Shown piece by piece: positions 16,860-24,837 of a stretch of DNA of 35,080 nucleotides. Both the position numbers and the translations under genes were made by a program. Where the stretch lies: NCBI GenBank assembly GCA_025362815.1, contig JANYFG010000056.1, positions 1 through 35,080 on the forward strand, given 5' to 3'. The notes under the pieces are model-generated. The model was not told where the DNA came from, did no database searches, and saw only the letters and a list, made by a program, of their open reading frames with translations. This stretch comes from Rhodospirillales bacterium. Lineage in GTDB: Bacteria; Pseudomonadota; Alphaproteobacteria; Acetobacterales; Acetobacteraceae. The stretch's first letter is position 1. Each line of letters starts with the position of its first letter.

Positions 16860-17011
16860 GGCGATCCAAGCAAACCAACCCTCCGGGCCAAGAATGGAAG
16901 AAAAAATCATGAACATACCAAGAACATAAAACACGCCAAATTGCAATACATATCTCAATGACAGCCCCTCGCCCGTCGTGCGCGCAGACTTCCGCCAAAC
17001 GGCACCCCACC
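16860..17011. other. A/T-enriched divergent intergenic region
   Basis: This stretch is clearly lower in GC than its surroundings and separates the divergent uncharacterised gene and the RHH regulator. An open frame on the - strand crosses it (hydrophobic, beginning at TTG 17024), so a longer N-terminus for the 16185 gene cannot be excluded. No RNA gene is evident. Confidence 0.5.
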
Positions 17012-17039
17012 TTGAACCCGCCAAAATAACATCTACATA
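17012..17039 (+). promoter_or_regulatory. Candidate promoter of the RHH-esterase pair
   Basis: TTGAAC (17012-17017) and TACATA (17034-17039) are spaced by 16 bp, 28 bp ahead of the RHH start codon, in an A/T-enriched stretch. Partial consensus match only. Confidence 0.3.
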
Positions 17040-17056
17040 CCATCTAACAGGATGGT
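17039..17056. promoter_or_regulatory. Inverted repeat upstream of the RHH gene (possible operator)
   Basis: ACCATC and GATGGT form a perfect 6-bp inverted repeat with a 6-bp spacer (TAACAG). It overlaps the candidate -10 and ends 11 bp before the start codon of the ribbon-helix-helix gene. RHH regulators often bind such short repeats at their own promoter. Confidence 0.35.
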
Positions 17057-17067
17057 GAGAGCAGCAA

Positions 17068-17493
17068 ATGGGGCGACATCAGGAACTTCGGCCACGCAGC
17101 GCCGACAGCGAAAAGATCACCCTCAATCTGGGCCATATCGACCTCGGCCATATCGATCTCCTGGTCCAGGACGGCTTCTACGCCAACCGCGCCGACTTCA
17201 TCCGCACCGCCATCCGCAACCAGATCGACAAACACAGCGACTTCATCCGCAAAACCGTCGAACGCAAAGCCCTCGACCTCGGCCTGCGCCACTACAGCCG
17301 CCAATACCTCGAAGCCGTCCGCCAGCGCGGCGACACCATCGACATCAACGTGCTCGGCCTCGCTAGCATCGCCCTCGATGTCCCGGCCGAGCTCGCACGC
17401 GCCACCATACGGTCCATCACCGTGCTCGGCGCCCTGCAAGCTGCGCCCGACGTCAAGGCAGAACTTGCCGACCGCATCCACCCCGCTCTTTGA
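17068..17493 (+). CDS. CopG-family ribbon-helix-helix transcriptional regulator
   Basis: A 141-residue protein. The N-terminal part (EKITLNLGHIDLGHIDLLV, then QDGFYANRADFIRTAIRNQI) fits a ribbon-helix-helix DNA-binding domain: a beta-strand, a helix with the YxNRAxFIRxAIR pattern, and a second helix. The C-terminal 90 residues are not assigned; they include a strand-rich stretch (DTIDINVLGLASIALDVP). It directly precedes the esterase gene, overlapping it at TTGA or spaced by 38 nt depending on the start chosen. CopG regulators next to PHB-depolymerase-family esterases are a recurrent arrangement in alphaproteobacteria by my recollection. No toxin partner is visible. Confidence 0.8.
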   Translation: MGRHQELRPRSADSEKITLNLGHIDLGHIDLLVQDGFYANRADFIRTAIRNQIDKHSDFIRKTVERKALDLGLRHYSRQYLEAVRQRGDTIDINVLGLASIALDVPAELARATIRSITVLGALQAAPDVKAELADRIHPAL

Positions 17494-17531
17494 AAATCAT
17501 CCCTTTGAAAACCCGCACACAGGCCGCCAAA

Positions 17532-18584
17532 ATGACACTCCCAAACGCCCAAACCATGGCCGACGCCACGCGCCTCACCCGATCCGGCAACCTCATGGCC
17601 GCCACCGCCGCCATCCAGAGCATGCTCGGCGCCCGTCAACCCGCGTCCCCCTCCGCCCCGCAACCCTTCATCGGCCCCACCCTCGAAGGCATCGCGGAGC
17701 CCCCAGCCACGCCACACGCGAAGCCACCCTCGCAAGCCGGCACCTTCACATCCCACCAATTCAAAAACGAAGCCGGCGCCCGCCCCTACAAGCTCTTCGT
17801 CCCCAGCGGCGCCACGGGCCAGAACGTGCCGCTGCTCATCATGCTCCACGGCTGCACCCAATCGCCGGACGACTTCGCCGCCGGCACCCGCATGAACGAC
17901 ATCGCCGAGCGCGAAACCGTCATCGTGGCCTATCCCGGCCAAACCCAGGCGGGCAACCTCCAAGGCTGCTGGAACTGGTTCAACCCCGCCAACCAGGCAC
18001 GCGGCCACGGCGAGCCCGCCATCATCGCCGGAATCACCGCCCACATCATGCGCACCCAAAGTATCGACCCACGCCGCGTCTACATCGCCGGCCTTTCCGC
18101 CGGGGGCGCCCAGGCCGCCATCATGGGCCAGTGCTACCCCGATCTCTACGCCGCCATCGGCATACATTCCGGCCTCGCCTGCGGTGCGGCCACAGACCTG
18201 CCATCGGCGCTCGCAGCCATGCAGCGCGGCCCCGCCGAGGCAAGCGCACCCCACGGCAAAACCCCAGTCCCCACCATCATCTTCCACGGCGACCGCGACA
18301 TGACGGTCAACCGCAAAAATGCCGACGCCATAGCCGCCCAGGCCACCCACGGCATCGTCCTCACCACCGAGACAACCGAGGCCGCTCCCGCCGGCCAGCA
18401 CCGCTACCGCCGCACCATCGGGCGCCGCGGGGAAGGGGCCGTGATGCTGGAACAATGGACCATCCACGGCGCCAGCCACGCCTGGTCCGGCGGCAGCCCC
18501 ACCGGCAGCTACACGGACGCGAGAGGGCCCGACGCCAGCCGGGAGATGGTGCGTTTTTTCCTAAGCAATAACATTAAGCAATAG
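17532..18584 (+). CDS. PHB depolymerase family esterase (alpha/beta hydrolase)
   Basis: A 350-residue alpha/beta hydrolase of the LpqC/poly(3-hydroxybutyrate) depolymerase-like family. Features are the oxyanion-hole segment MLHGCTQSPDDFA, CWNWFNP, the nucleophile elbow GLSAGG, the acid-residue segment FHGDRDMTV and the catalytic His in HGASHAWSGG. No signal peptide is evident, so it may be intracellular or act on short-chain esters; polymer hydrolysis is not shown. ATG 17532 is used. A TTG at 17490 overlapping the regulator stop would add 14 residues. The N-terminal helix MADATRLTRSGNLMAATAAIQ is typical of the family. Confidence 0.87.
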   Translation: MTLPNAQTMADATRLTRSGNLMAATAAIQSMLGARQPASPSAPQPFIGPTLEGIAEPPATPHAKPPSQAGTFTSHQFKNEAGARPYKLFVPSGATGQNVPLLIMLHGCTQSPDDFAAGTRMNDIAERETVIVAYPGQTQAGNLQGCWNWFNPANQARGHGEPAIIAGITAHIMRTQSIDPRRVYIAGLSAGGAQAAIMGQCYPDLYAAIGIHSGLACGAATDLPSALAAMQRGPAEASAPHGKTPVPTIIFHGDRDMTVNRKNADAIAAQATHGIVLTTETTEAAPAGQHRYRRTIGRRGEGAVMLEQWTIHGASHAWSGGSPTGSYTDARGPDASREMVRFFLSNNIKQ

Positions 18585-18586
18585 AT

Positions 18587-18627
18587 GTTCTTTTGTGAAC
18601 AAAAGAACCAAAAAACTTTATTCTATA
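18587..18627 (-). repeat. A/T-rich hairpin repeat, copy 2 (inverted; bidirectional terminator candidate)
   Basis: A perfect 9-bp stem (18587-18595 GTTCTTTTG with 18600-18608 CAAAAGAAC) has loop TGAA. Its reverse complement, including the flanking TTTTTTGG, closely matches the copy at 207-250. It starts 2 bp after the esterase stop. Confidence 0.75.
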
Positions 18628-18667
18628 GGGTGCGTTATGCGCATATCGCCGCAACACGTATCCAAAT

Positions 18668-18710
18668 GAATGAAGTCTTTTTGCTTCTTTTTCTTCAGAA
18701 AAAGAAGAAC
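18668..18710 (+). repeat. A/T-rich hairpin repeat, copy 3 (terminator candidate for the CoA ligase)
   Basis: A perfect 10-bp stem (18684-18693 CTTCTTTTTC with 18698-18707 GAAAAAGAAG) has a TTCA loop, preceded by GAAGTCTTTTTG. It is in the same orientation as copy 1 and faces copy 2. It ends 2 bp before the - strand ligase stop, so each convergent gene has its own hairpin. Confidence 0.75.
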
Positions 18711-18711
18711 A

Positions 18712-20358
18712 CTACCCTGAATTCGCCATCTCGCGCAACCGAAACCGCTGTATCTTCCCGGTCTCGGTGCGCGGCAATGTCGCCAGATATTCAATCCGCC
18801 TTGGATATTTATACGGCGCGATCATCGCCCGCACCGCCGCTTGCAGGTCCGCCGTCAGATCGTCAGACGGGCGAAACCCCGGGGCCAGCACCACATACGC
18901 CTTGATCACCTGCCCCCGCTCCGCGTCCGGCGCGCCGACAACGCCGCACTCCAGCACGGCCGCGTGCTGCAGCAACGCCTCCTCAACCTCGGGTCCCGCG
19001 ATGTTGTAGCCGCTCGACACGATCATATCGTCAGACCGCGCGCCGTACCAGAAATAGCCGTCCGCATCCATCACGTAGGTGTCGCCGGTCAGGTTCCAGC
19101 CGCCCTGCACGAACCGCGCCTGGCGATCATCGTCGAGATACCGGCACCCGGTCGGCCCCCGCACCGCAAGCCGCCCCAGCGTGCCGGGCGCCACCTCCAC
19201 GCCGGCGTCGTCCACCACGCGCGCCACAAACCCCGGCACCGCCCGGCCCGTGGCACCGGGCCGTATGTCGTCGCCTGCCGCCGAGATGAAGATATGCAGC
19301 ATCTCGGTGCCCCCGATCCCATCGATCAGCCGCAACCCCGTGGCCGCATGCCACGCCTCGAACGTCGCGCGCGGCAACGCCTCCCCGGCCGAGACGCATT
19401 TGCGCAGGCTCGACAGATCGGCGGTCTCGCGTTGCTGCAACATGAACCGATAGCTCGTGGGCGCCGTGAACAGAATGCTCGGGCGAAACCGCGCAATCGC
19501 CGCCACGAGATCGGCGGGCGAGGTGCGCTCCAGAATCAGCCCGGCCGCACCGGCATGAAAGGGAAACAGCACCGAGCCGCCGAGGCCGAACGTGAACGCC
19601 AGCGGCGCCGAGCCCAGGAACAGATCGTCCGGCCCGGGCTGCAGCACATGGCGCGAGAACGTGTCGCAGACCGCCAGCATGTCGCGATGAAAATGCATCG
19701 TCCCCTTCGGCACGCCCGTGGTCCCGGAGGTGAACCCGATCAGGCACACATCGTCCCGCGCCGTGTCGCACGCCGCAAAGCAGGCCGGCACCGCAGCCAT
19801 CTCCGCCTCCAGCTCGCACGGCGCCTCCAGCCCACAGAACGCCAGCACATGCGCCGGCCTGTCCTCTCCCAGAAGATCCATCTCGCCCATCAGCCGCACA
19901 TCGCACAGCGCATGGGTGATCCGGGCCTTGCGGATCATGAACGACAATTCCTTCGCCCGCAGCAGCGGCATGGAGGCCACCACCACGCCACCCGCTTTCA
20001 GAACGGCGAAGTAACAAGCAACCATCATCGGCGTGTTGGCCGCCCGCAGCAGCACCCGGTTGCCGGGCGCGAAATCATGGAGCCCCACCAGCACGTTGCA
20101 GATCCTGTTGATCCGCTCGCTGAGGTCCGCGTAGCTCCAGCGCGCCCCGTCCGGCCCCACCAGGGCGGTGCGCCCCCCACGCCCCTCGCGCACATGCCGG
20201 TCCACGAAATGGTCCGCGCAGTTCAACCGCTCCGGATATTGCAGCTCCGGCCGCGTGAACACCATCTCCGGCCACGCGCTTGCCGGCGGCAGATTGTCAC
20301 GCGCGAAGCTGTCCACATGGCCGGATCGCAGCATGGGCACTGACGGCGCAGGGTGCAT
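18712..20358 (-). CDS. abmG: 2-aminobenzoate-CoA ligase-type acyl-CoA synthetase
   Basis: A 548-residue adenylate-forming enzyme of the benzoate/2-aminobenzoate-CoA ligase group. It would activate anthranilate to 2-aminobenzoyl-CoA with ATP and CoA. The phosphate-binding motif is FTSGTTGVPKGTMHFH (about residues 208-223), followed by IGGTEMLHIF (A5 motif), the hinge region GWNLTGDTYVMDADGYFWY, SGYNIAGPEVEEALL and the C-terminal catalytic Lys in TETGKIQRFRL. ATG 20356-20358 is chosen because GGAGG (20368-20372) lies 9 nt upstream; an in-frame extension to 20412 is less likely. It is divergent from the cyclase-oxidoreductase operon and belongs functionally with the monooxygenase/reductase at 27781. 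Benzoate- or related aryl-specificity cannot be excluded. Confidence 0.85.
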   Translation of the reverse strand: MHPAPSVPMLRSGHVDSFARDNLPPASAWPEMVFTRPELQYPERLNCADHFVDRHVREGRGGRTALVGPDGARWSYADLSERINRICNVLVGLHDFAPGNRVLLRAANTPMMVACYFAVLKAGGVVVASMPLLRAKELSFMIRKARITHALCDVRLMGEMDLLGEDRPAHVLAFCGLEAPCELEAEMAAVPACFAACDTARDDVCLIGFTSGTTGVPKGTMHFHRDMLAVCDTFSRHVLQPGPDDLFLGSAPLAFTFGLGGSVLFPFHAGAAGLILERTSPADLVAAIARFRPSILFTAPTSYRFMLQQRETADLSSLRKCVSAGEALPRATFEAWHAATGLRLIDGIGGTEMLHIFISAAGDDIRPGATGRAVPGFVARVVDDAGVEVAPGTLGRLAVRGPTGCRYLDDDRQARFVQGGWNLTGDTYVMDADGYFWYGARSDDMIVSSGYNIAGPEVEEALLQHAAVLECGVVGAPDAERGQVIKAYVVLAPGFRPSDDLTADLQAAVRAMIAPYKYPRRIEYLATLPRTETGKIQRFRLREMANSG

Positions 20359-20406
20359 GACGGCGATCCTCCGATGACACCGCATGCTGGCAGATGAGAA
20401 AATGCT

Positions 20407-20416
20407 TTGCACCTAA
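20407..20416. promoter_or_regulatory. Shared 10-bp motif in the ligase/cyclase divergent promoter region
   Basis: TTGCACCTAA here resembles TAGTACCTAA at 27709-27718 (8 of 10 identical) in the other divergent control region of the island. The 102-bp gap holds no other clear feature. A regulator site or coincidence. Confidence 0.25.
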
Positions 20417-20460
20417 GATATCCTGTCCCAAGCTGAATCCCGCAAGCACGGAGCACGACG

Positions 20461-21240
20461 TTGTCATCGGACCCGCTGAGCCAGCTGATTGCGGCCCTCG
20501 CCACCGGCGCCGTGAAGATCGTCGACCTCTCGCAGCCGTTGTCGGCCCAAACCCCGGTCATCGGCCTGCCACCCCCGTTCGCCCCGTCCGCGCCCTTCTC
20601 CATGCAGACGATCTCGCGCTACGACGACAACGGTCCAGGCTGGTACTGGAACAACATCAGCATGGGCGAACACACCGGCACCCACTTCGACGCCCCCATC
20701 CACTGGATCAGCGGGCGGGATCAGGCCCACGGCGCCACCGACACCATCCCCCCGCAACGCCTCGCAGCCCCCGCCTGCGTGATCGACGCCGAGACGGACT
20801 GCACCGCCGACCCCGGCTTCCTGCTCACCCGCGCCCATGTCGAGAACTGGGAGGCCACGCACGGCCGCATCCCCGCCGGCGCCTGGGTGCTCCTGCGCAG
20901 CGGCTGGTCCCGCCGCGTGGGCGACGCCTTCATCAACGCCGGCCCCACCGGACCCGTCTCCCCCGGCCCGGATGTCGCCTGCGTGCGTTTCCTGGTCGAG
21001 GAACGCGATGTCGCGGGCTTCGGCACCGAGACGGTCGGCACCGATGCCGGCCAGGCCTTCACCTTCGAGCCCGCCTTCCCCTGCCACACATTCATGCACG
21101 GCGCCGGCCGGTTCGGTCTCGCCAGCCTCGCCAACCTCGATCAGCTGCCACCCACCGGCGCGCTTCTCATCACGCCCCCGCTCAAGATCGAAGGCGGCTC
21201 CGGCAGCCCCTGCCGGGTGCTGGCGCTTATTTCGGCCTAG
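20461..21240 (+). CDS. Cyclase family metal-dependent hydrolase, isatin hydrolase-like
   Basis: A 259-residue member of the cyclase superfamily (kynurenine formamidase KynB, isatin hydrolase). The metal-binding motif HTGTHFDAPIHW (about residues 71-82) follows the family pattern HxGTHxDxPxHF. KIVDLSQPLSAQTPV is the typical first strand, and VGTDAGQAF and FMHGAGRFGLASL lie in the C-terminal half. The length of about 260 is closer to isatin hydrolase than to the shorter KynB. The start is TTG 20461, with GGAG 7 nt upstream. Isatin hydrolase opens the lactam of isatin to isatinate. The neighbouring 2-oxoacid oxidoreductase and 2-aminobenzoyl-CoA genes make this the favoured function; N-formylkynurenine hydrolysis is the main alternative. 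Confidence 0.82.
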   Translation: MSSDPLSQLIAALATGAVKIVDLSQPLSAQTPVIGLPPPFAPSAPFSMQTISRYDDNGPGWYWNNISMGEHTGTHFDAPIHWISGRDQAHGATDTIPPQRLAAPACVIDAETDCTADPGFLLTRAHVENWEATHGRIPAGAWVLLRSGWSRRVGDAFINAGPTGPVSPGPDVACVRFLVEERDVAGFGTETVGTDAGQAFTFEPAFPCHTFMHGAGRFGLASLANLDQLPPTGALLITPPLKIEGGSGSPCRVLALISA

Positions 21241-21275
21241 CACCCGCCCACCGAACAGCGCACGAAAGGTCCTGC

Positions 21276-23390
21276 ATGGCCGAGCGATCTTTCAAAACCG
21301 AGGTGCAGCAGCTTCGCCTCGGCGAAGGTGCCGAATTCCGCGGCGAGGGCATTCTCGCCGTCACCAAGGCCCTGCTGCAATCCGGCGTCGCCTATGTCGG
21401 CGGCTACCAGGGCGCGCCCATCTCGCATCTGATGGACGTGCTGGCCGACGCGCAGGAGATCATGGACGACCTCGGTGTCCATTTCGAATCCTCGGCCAGC
21501 GAGGCGGCGGCGGCGGCGATGCTGGCGGCATCTGTGAACTATCCTTTGCGCGGCGCCGTCGCCTGGAAATCCACCGTCGGCACCAACGTCGCGTCAGACG
21601 CGCTGGCGAACCTCGCATCCGGCGGCGTCATCGGCGGCGCGCTGGTCATCGTGGGCGAGGATTACGGCGAGGGCTCCAGCATCATGCAGGAGCGCACCCA
21701 CGCCTTCGCCATGAAATCGCAGATGTGGCTGCTGGACCCCAGGCCCAACCTGCCCAGTATCGTCCAGGCCGTCGAACACGGCTTCGCGCTGTCCGAAGCC
21801 AGCTCCACCCCCGTCATGCTCGAAATGCGGGTGCGCGCCTGCCACGTCTATGGCCGCTTCACCGCGCGCGACAACCGCAAGCCCGCCTTCGGTGTGCGCG
21901 ACGCCATGATGGCGCCTCGCCGCGACACCAGCCGCATCGTCCTGCCGCCCGCCAGCTTCCAGCACGAACATGAGAAGGTGCGCGACCGCTGGCCCGCCGC
22001 CGTGGCCTATATCCGCGACCACGGCCTGAACGAGATCTTCGCCGACGGCAGCAAGGATGTCGGCATCATCCTGCAAGGCGGCATGTACAACCAGGTCATC
22101 CGCGCCCTGCAACGCGCCGGCCTGTCAGACGCATTCGGCAAAGTCTCAATCCCACTCTACGTCATGAACGTCACCTACCCGCTTGTGGACGACGAGCTCG
22201 TGGCCTTCTGCGTCACCAAGCGCGCCGTGCTGATGGTGGAGGAGGGCCAGCCCGAATTCCTCGAACAGGCGCTGCACACCATCCTGCGGCGCGCCGACGT
22301 GCAAACCAGGGTCCACGGCAAGGACATGCTGCCGATGGCCGGCGAATACACCGCCGCCGTCATGCACGCCGGCATCTCGGCGTTCCTCCAGCGCCACCTG
22401 CCGGCCCACGCGCCCGCCATCCCCGTCGCCACACCTGCAGCAGCGGCGCCCATGCCCGAAATCCACGGCCGCCCGCCCTCGTTCTGCACCGGCTGCCCGG
22501 AGCGGCCGATCTTCACCGCCCTCAAGCTGGTCGAACGCGAACTCGGCGCCCACCACATCAGCGCCGATATCGGCTGCCACCTGTTCTCCATCCTGCCGCC
22601 GTTCAATCTCGGCAACACCACCATGGGCTACGGCCTCGGCTGGGCCGGCGCCGCCGCACTCAACGACAAAACGTCGCAACGCCGCACCATCAGCTTCATG
22701 GGCGACGGCGGCTTCTGGCACAACGGATTGACCAGCGGAGTCGGCAACGCCGTCTTCAACAAATCCGACAACGTTCTCGTCGTGGTCGACAACGGATACT
22801 CCGCCGCCACCGGCGGGCAGGACATCCTGTCCTCCGGCGCCGCCAACGCGAACCGCTCCACCGGCAACAAGATCGAACGCGCCGTGCGCGGCGTGGGCGT
22901 GAATTGGGTACGCACCATCGAGCACACCTACAGCGTGGGCAAGATGGCCGCCGTGCTGCGCGAGGCACTCACCACCAAAACCCTCGGCCCCAAGGTCATC
23001 GTCGCCTCCTCCGAATGCCAGCTCAACCGCCAGCGCCGCGTGAAGCCGCTGATCCGCGACGCCATCCGCCAAGGCCGGCGCGTCGTCCGCGAACGCTTCG
23101 GCGTCGACCCCGACAGCTGCACCGGCGACCACTCCTGCATCCGCCTGTCCGGCTGCCCGTCGCTCTCCATCGCCCCCAACCCCGACAAACTCCGGCGCGA
23201 CCCGGTGGCCGCCGTCGACAACAGCTGCGTCGGCTGCGGAGTCTGCGGCGAGGTCTCGCACGCCGCCATCCTGTGCCCGTCCTTCTACCGCGCCGAGATC
23301 ATCAGCAACCCCACCGGATGGGACCGCCTGCGCCACCGTCTCAGCCAGGCGGTGATCCATTTCCTGCAACGGCGGATGGCCCATGCCTGA
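21276..23390 (+). CDS. Indolepyruvate ferredoxin oxidoreductase alpha-like subunit (TPP- and Fe-S-containing)
   Basis: A 704-residue 2-oxoacid:ferredoxin oxidoreductase subunit of the IorA type. An N-terminal pyrimidine-binding domain contains GYQGAPISHL (near residue 45), and the domain-III junction is SFCTGCPERPIF (about 402). The TPP domain has GDGGFWHNGLTSG followed by VVDNGYSAATG (about 474-515). Two C-terminal iron-sulphur motifs follow (CTGDHSCIRLSGCPS near 615 and CVGCGVCGEVSHAAILCP near 650). ATG 21276 has AAGG 6 nt upstream; the open frame upstream overlaps the cyclase and is rejected. IorA decarboxylates arylpyruvates to aryl-acetyl-CoA. Beside an isatin-hydrolase-like gene, I infer 2-aminophenylglyoxylate to 2-aminobenzoyl-CoA plus CO2. 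Arylpyruvates remain possible. It overlaps the beta subunit by 8 nt. Confidence 0.88.
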   Translation: MAERSFKTEVQQLRLGEGAEFRGEGILAVTKALLQSGVAYVGGYQGAPISHLMDVLADAQEIMDDLGVHFESSASEAAAAAMLAASVNYPLRGAVAWKSTVGTNVASDALANLASGGVIGGALVIVGEDYGEGSSIMQERTHAFAMKSQMWLLDPRPNLPSIVQAVEHGFALSEASSTPVMLEMRVRACHVYGRFTARDNRKPAFGVRDAMMAPRRDTSRIVLPPASFQHEHEKVRDRWPAAVAYIRDHGLNEIFADGSKDVGIILQGGMYNQVIRALQRAGLSDAFGKVSIPLYVMNVTYPLVDDELVAFCVTKRAVLMVEEGQPEFLEQALHTILRRADVQTRVHGKDMLPMAGEYTAAVMHAGISAFLQRHLPAHAPAIPVATPAAAAPMPEIHGRPPSFCTGCPERPIFTALKLVERELGAHHISADIGCHLFSILPPFNLGNTTMGYGLGWAGAAALNDKTSQRRTISFMGDGGFWHNGLTSGVGNAVFNKSDNVLVVVDNGYSAATGGQDILSSGAANANRSTGNKIERAVRGVGVNWVRTIEHTYSVGKMAAVLREALTTKTLGPKVIVASSECQLNRQRRVKPLIRDAIRQGRRVVRERFGVDPDSCTGDHSCIRLSGCPSLSIAPNPDKLRRDPVAAVDNSCVGCGVCGEVSHAAILCPSFYRAEIISNPTGWDRLRHRLSQAVIHFLQRRMAHA

Positions 23391-24837
23391 GGGCCTCCGC
23401 GCACCCACCGACGCACCCGCCGACGCATCCGTTCAAGAGCGGGCCATCGGAATCGCCATCCTCGCCATGGGCGGCGAGGGCGGCGGCGTGCTCGCGGATT
23501 GGCTCGTCGCCATGGCCGAGGCGCACGGCTACCACGCGCAAAGCACCTCCGTCCCCGGCGTGGCCCAACGCACCGGCGCCACCATCTACTACGTGGAGAT
23601 CTTCCCGCACGCAGCCGCCGCCGGCCGCGAGCCGGTGCTGGCCATGATGCCCATCCCCGGCGAAGTCGATGTCGTCATCGCGTCCGAGCTGATGGAGGCC
23701 GCACGCGCGGTCCAGCGCGGCCTCGTCACGCCCGATCTCACCACCCTCATCGCCTCCAGCCACCGCGTCTATTCCATGACGGAACGCACCGCGATGGGCG
23801 ACGGGCGACTGGATTCCCAAGGCCTGCTCACGCTCTGCCGGCAAGCGGCCAGGCGCCTCGTCATCGCCGACATGCGCCAGCTGGCCGAGGCCCACGCCAG
23901 CGTGCTGAGCGCCTCGCTGTTCGGCGGCCTCGCCGGCGCCGGCGTGCTGCCGTTCTCCCGCGCCCAGTTCGAACAGGCCATCACCCAGGGCGGCGTCGGC
24001 GTCAAACCCAGCCTCGCCGCCTTCGCCGCCGGGTTCGACGCCGCCCAGACGCTACCCGCCCAATCTCCAGATCCCATCACGCCGGAAGCGCACGACATCA
24101 TCGCCGAAGGAATCCGCCGCCTGACCGACTATCAAGACGCCGCCTACGCCGAAGCCTATCGCACCCGCCTCGCGCCGCTGCACGGCACCGGCGATCTCCT
24201 GACCGAAACCGCGCGCTACCTCGCCCTGTGGATGTCGTTCGAAGACCCCATTCGCGTCGCCGACCTCAAGATCCGCGCCACACGTTTCCAACGCGTCGAG
24301 GCGGAGGTGAAACTCGCCCCCGGCCAGATCCTGCGTATCCGCGAATTCATGCACCCCAGGCTGCAGGAGATCGCCGAGACGCTCCCCGGATTCCTCGGCC
24401 GCGCCCTGCTGTCATCCGCCGTCCTGCGCGGCATCGCAGGCCACCTCACCCGCAAGGGCCGCATCATCGAGACAACCTCCATCACCGGTTTTCTCACCCT
24501 GTGGTGCGTCGCGTCCCTGCGCCGCTGGCGGCCCACAACCCTGCGCTACGCCGCCGAACACGCCGCCATCGACCAATGGATGCTGCGCATTCTCGCCCTC
24601 GCGCCCACGAACCCCAGCCTTGCGCTCGAAGTCGCGCACCTGCAGCGCCTCGTCAAAGGCTACAGCGACACGCATGTCCGCGGCCGCCGCAACTTCGACA
24701 CGCTGATGGCCCATCTCCCCACCCTCGAAGCGCGCGACGACGGCCCCCAGACCCTGGTCCGCCTGCGAGACGCCGCCCTGGCCGACGACACCGGCCTCAC
24801 GCTCACGGTCGCACTTGCCAAGGAAGGCCTGGCGTGA
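23383..24837 (+). CDS. Indolepyruvate ferredoxin oxidoreductase beta-like subunit with C-terminal extension
   Basis: A 484-residue protein. The N-terminal part (about 200 residues) is the gamma/beta domain of 2-oxoacid oxidoreductases: AILAMGGEGGGVLADWLV, then STSVPGVAQRTGATIYY, the conserved serine/arginine loop of IorB. The C-terminal part (about 270 residues, with LWMSFEDPIRVADLKIRATRF) is the long helical extension found in many proteobacterial IorB-like proteins, of unknown role. ATG 23383 overlaps the alpha-subunit stop, and its stop overlaps the start of the broken ligase gene (GTGA 24834-24837). It works with the alpha subunit as the electron-transferring and CoA-binding half. Confidence 0.88.
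   Translation: MPEGLRAPTDAPADASVQERAIGIAILAMGGEGGGVLADWLVAMAEAHGYHAQSTSVPGVAQRTGATIYYVEIFPHAAAAGREPVLAMMPIPGEVDVVIASELMEAARAVQRGLVTPDLTTLIASSHRVYSMTERTAMGDGRLDSQGLLTLCRQAARRLVIADMRQLAEAHASVLSASLFGGLAGAGVLPFSRAQFEQAITQGGVGVKPSLAAFAAGFDAAQTLPAQSPDPITPEAHDIIAEGIRRLTDYQDAAYAEAYRTRLAPLHGTGDLLTETARYLALWMSFEDPIRVADLKIRATRFQRVEAEVKLAPGQILRIREFMHPRLQEIAETLPGFLGRALLSSAVLRGIAGHLTRKGRIIETTSITGFLTLWCVASLRRWRPTTLRYAAEHAAIDQWMLRILALAPTNPSLALEVAHLQRLVKGYSDTHVRGRRNFDTLMAHLPTLEARDDGPQTLVRLRDAALADDTGLTLTVALAKEGLA

Noticed and set aside
20394-21275. Possible N-terminal fusion of the IorA-like protein over the cyclase gene
   Set aside because: The extension is Arg/Pro/His-rich out-of-frame cyclase sequence; a good ribosome-binding site precedes ATG 21276 and family length fits that start.
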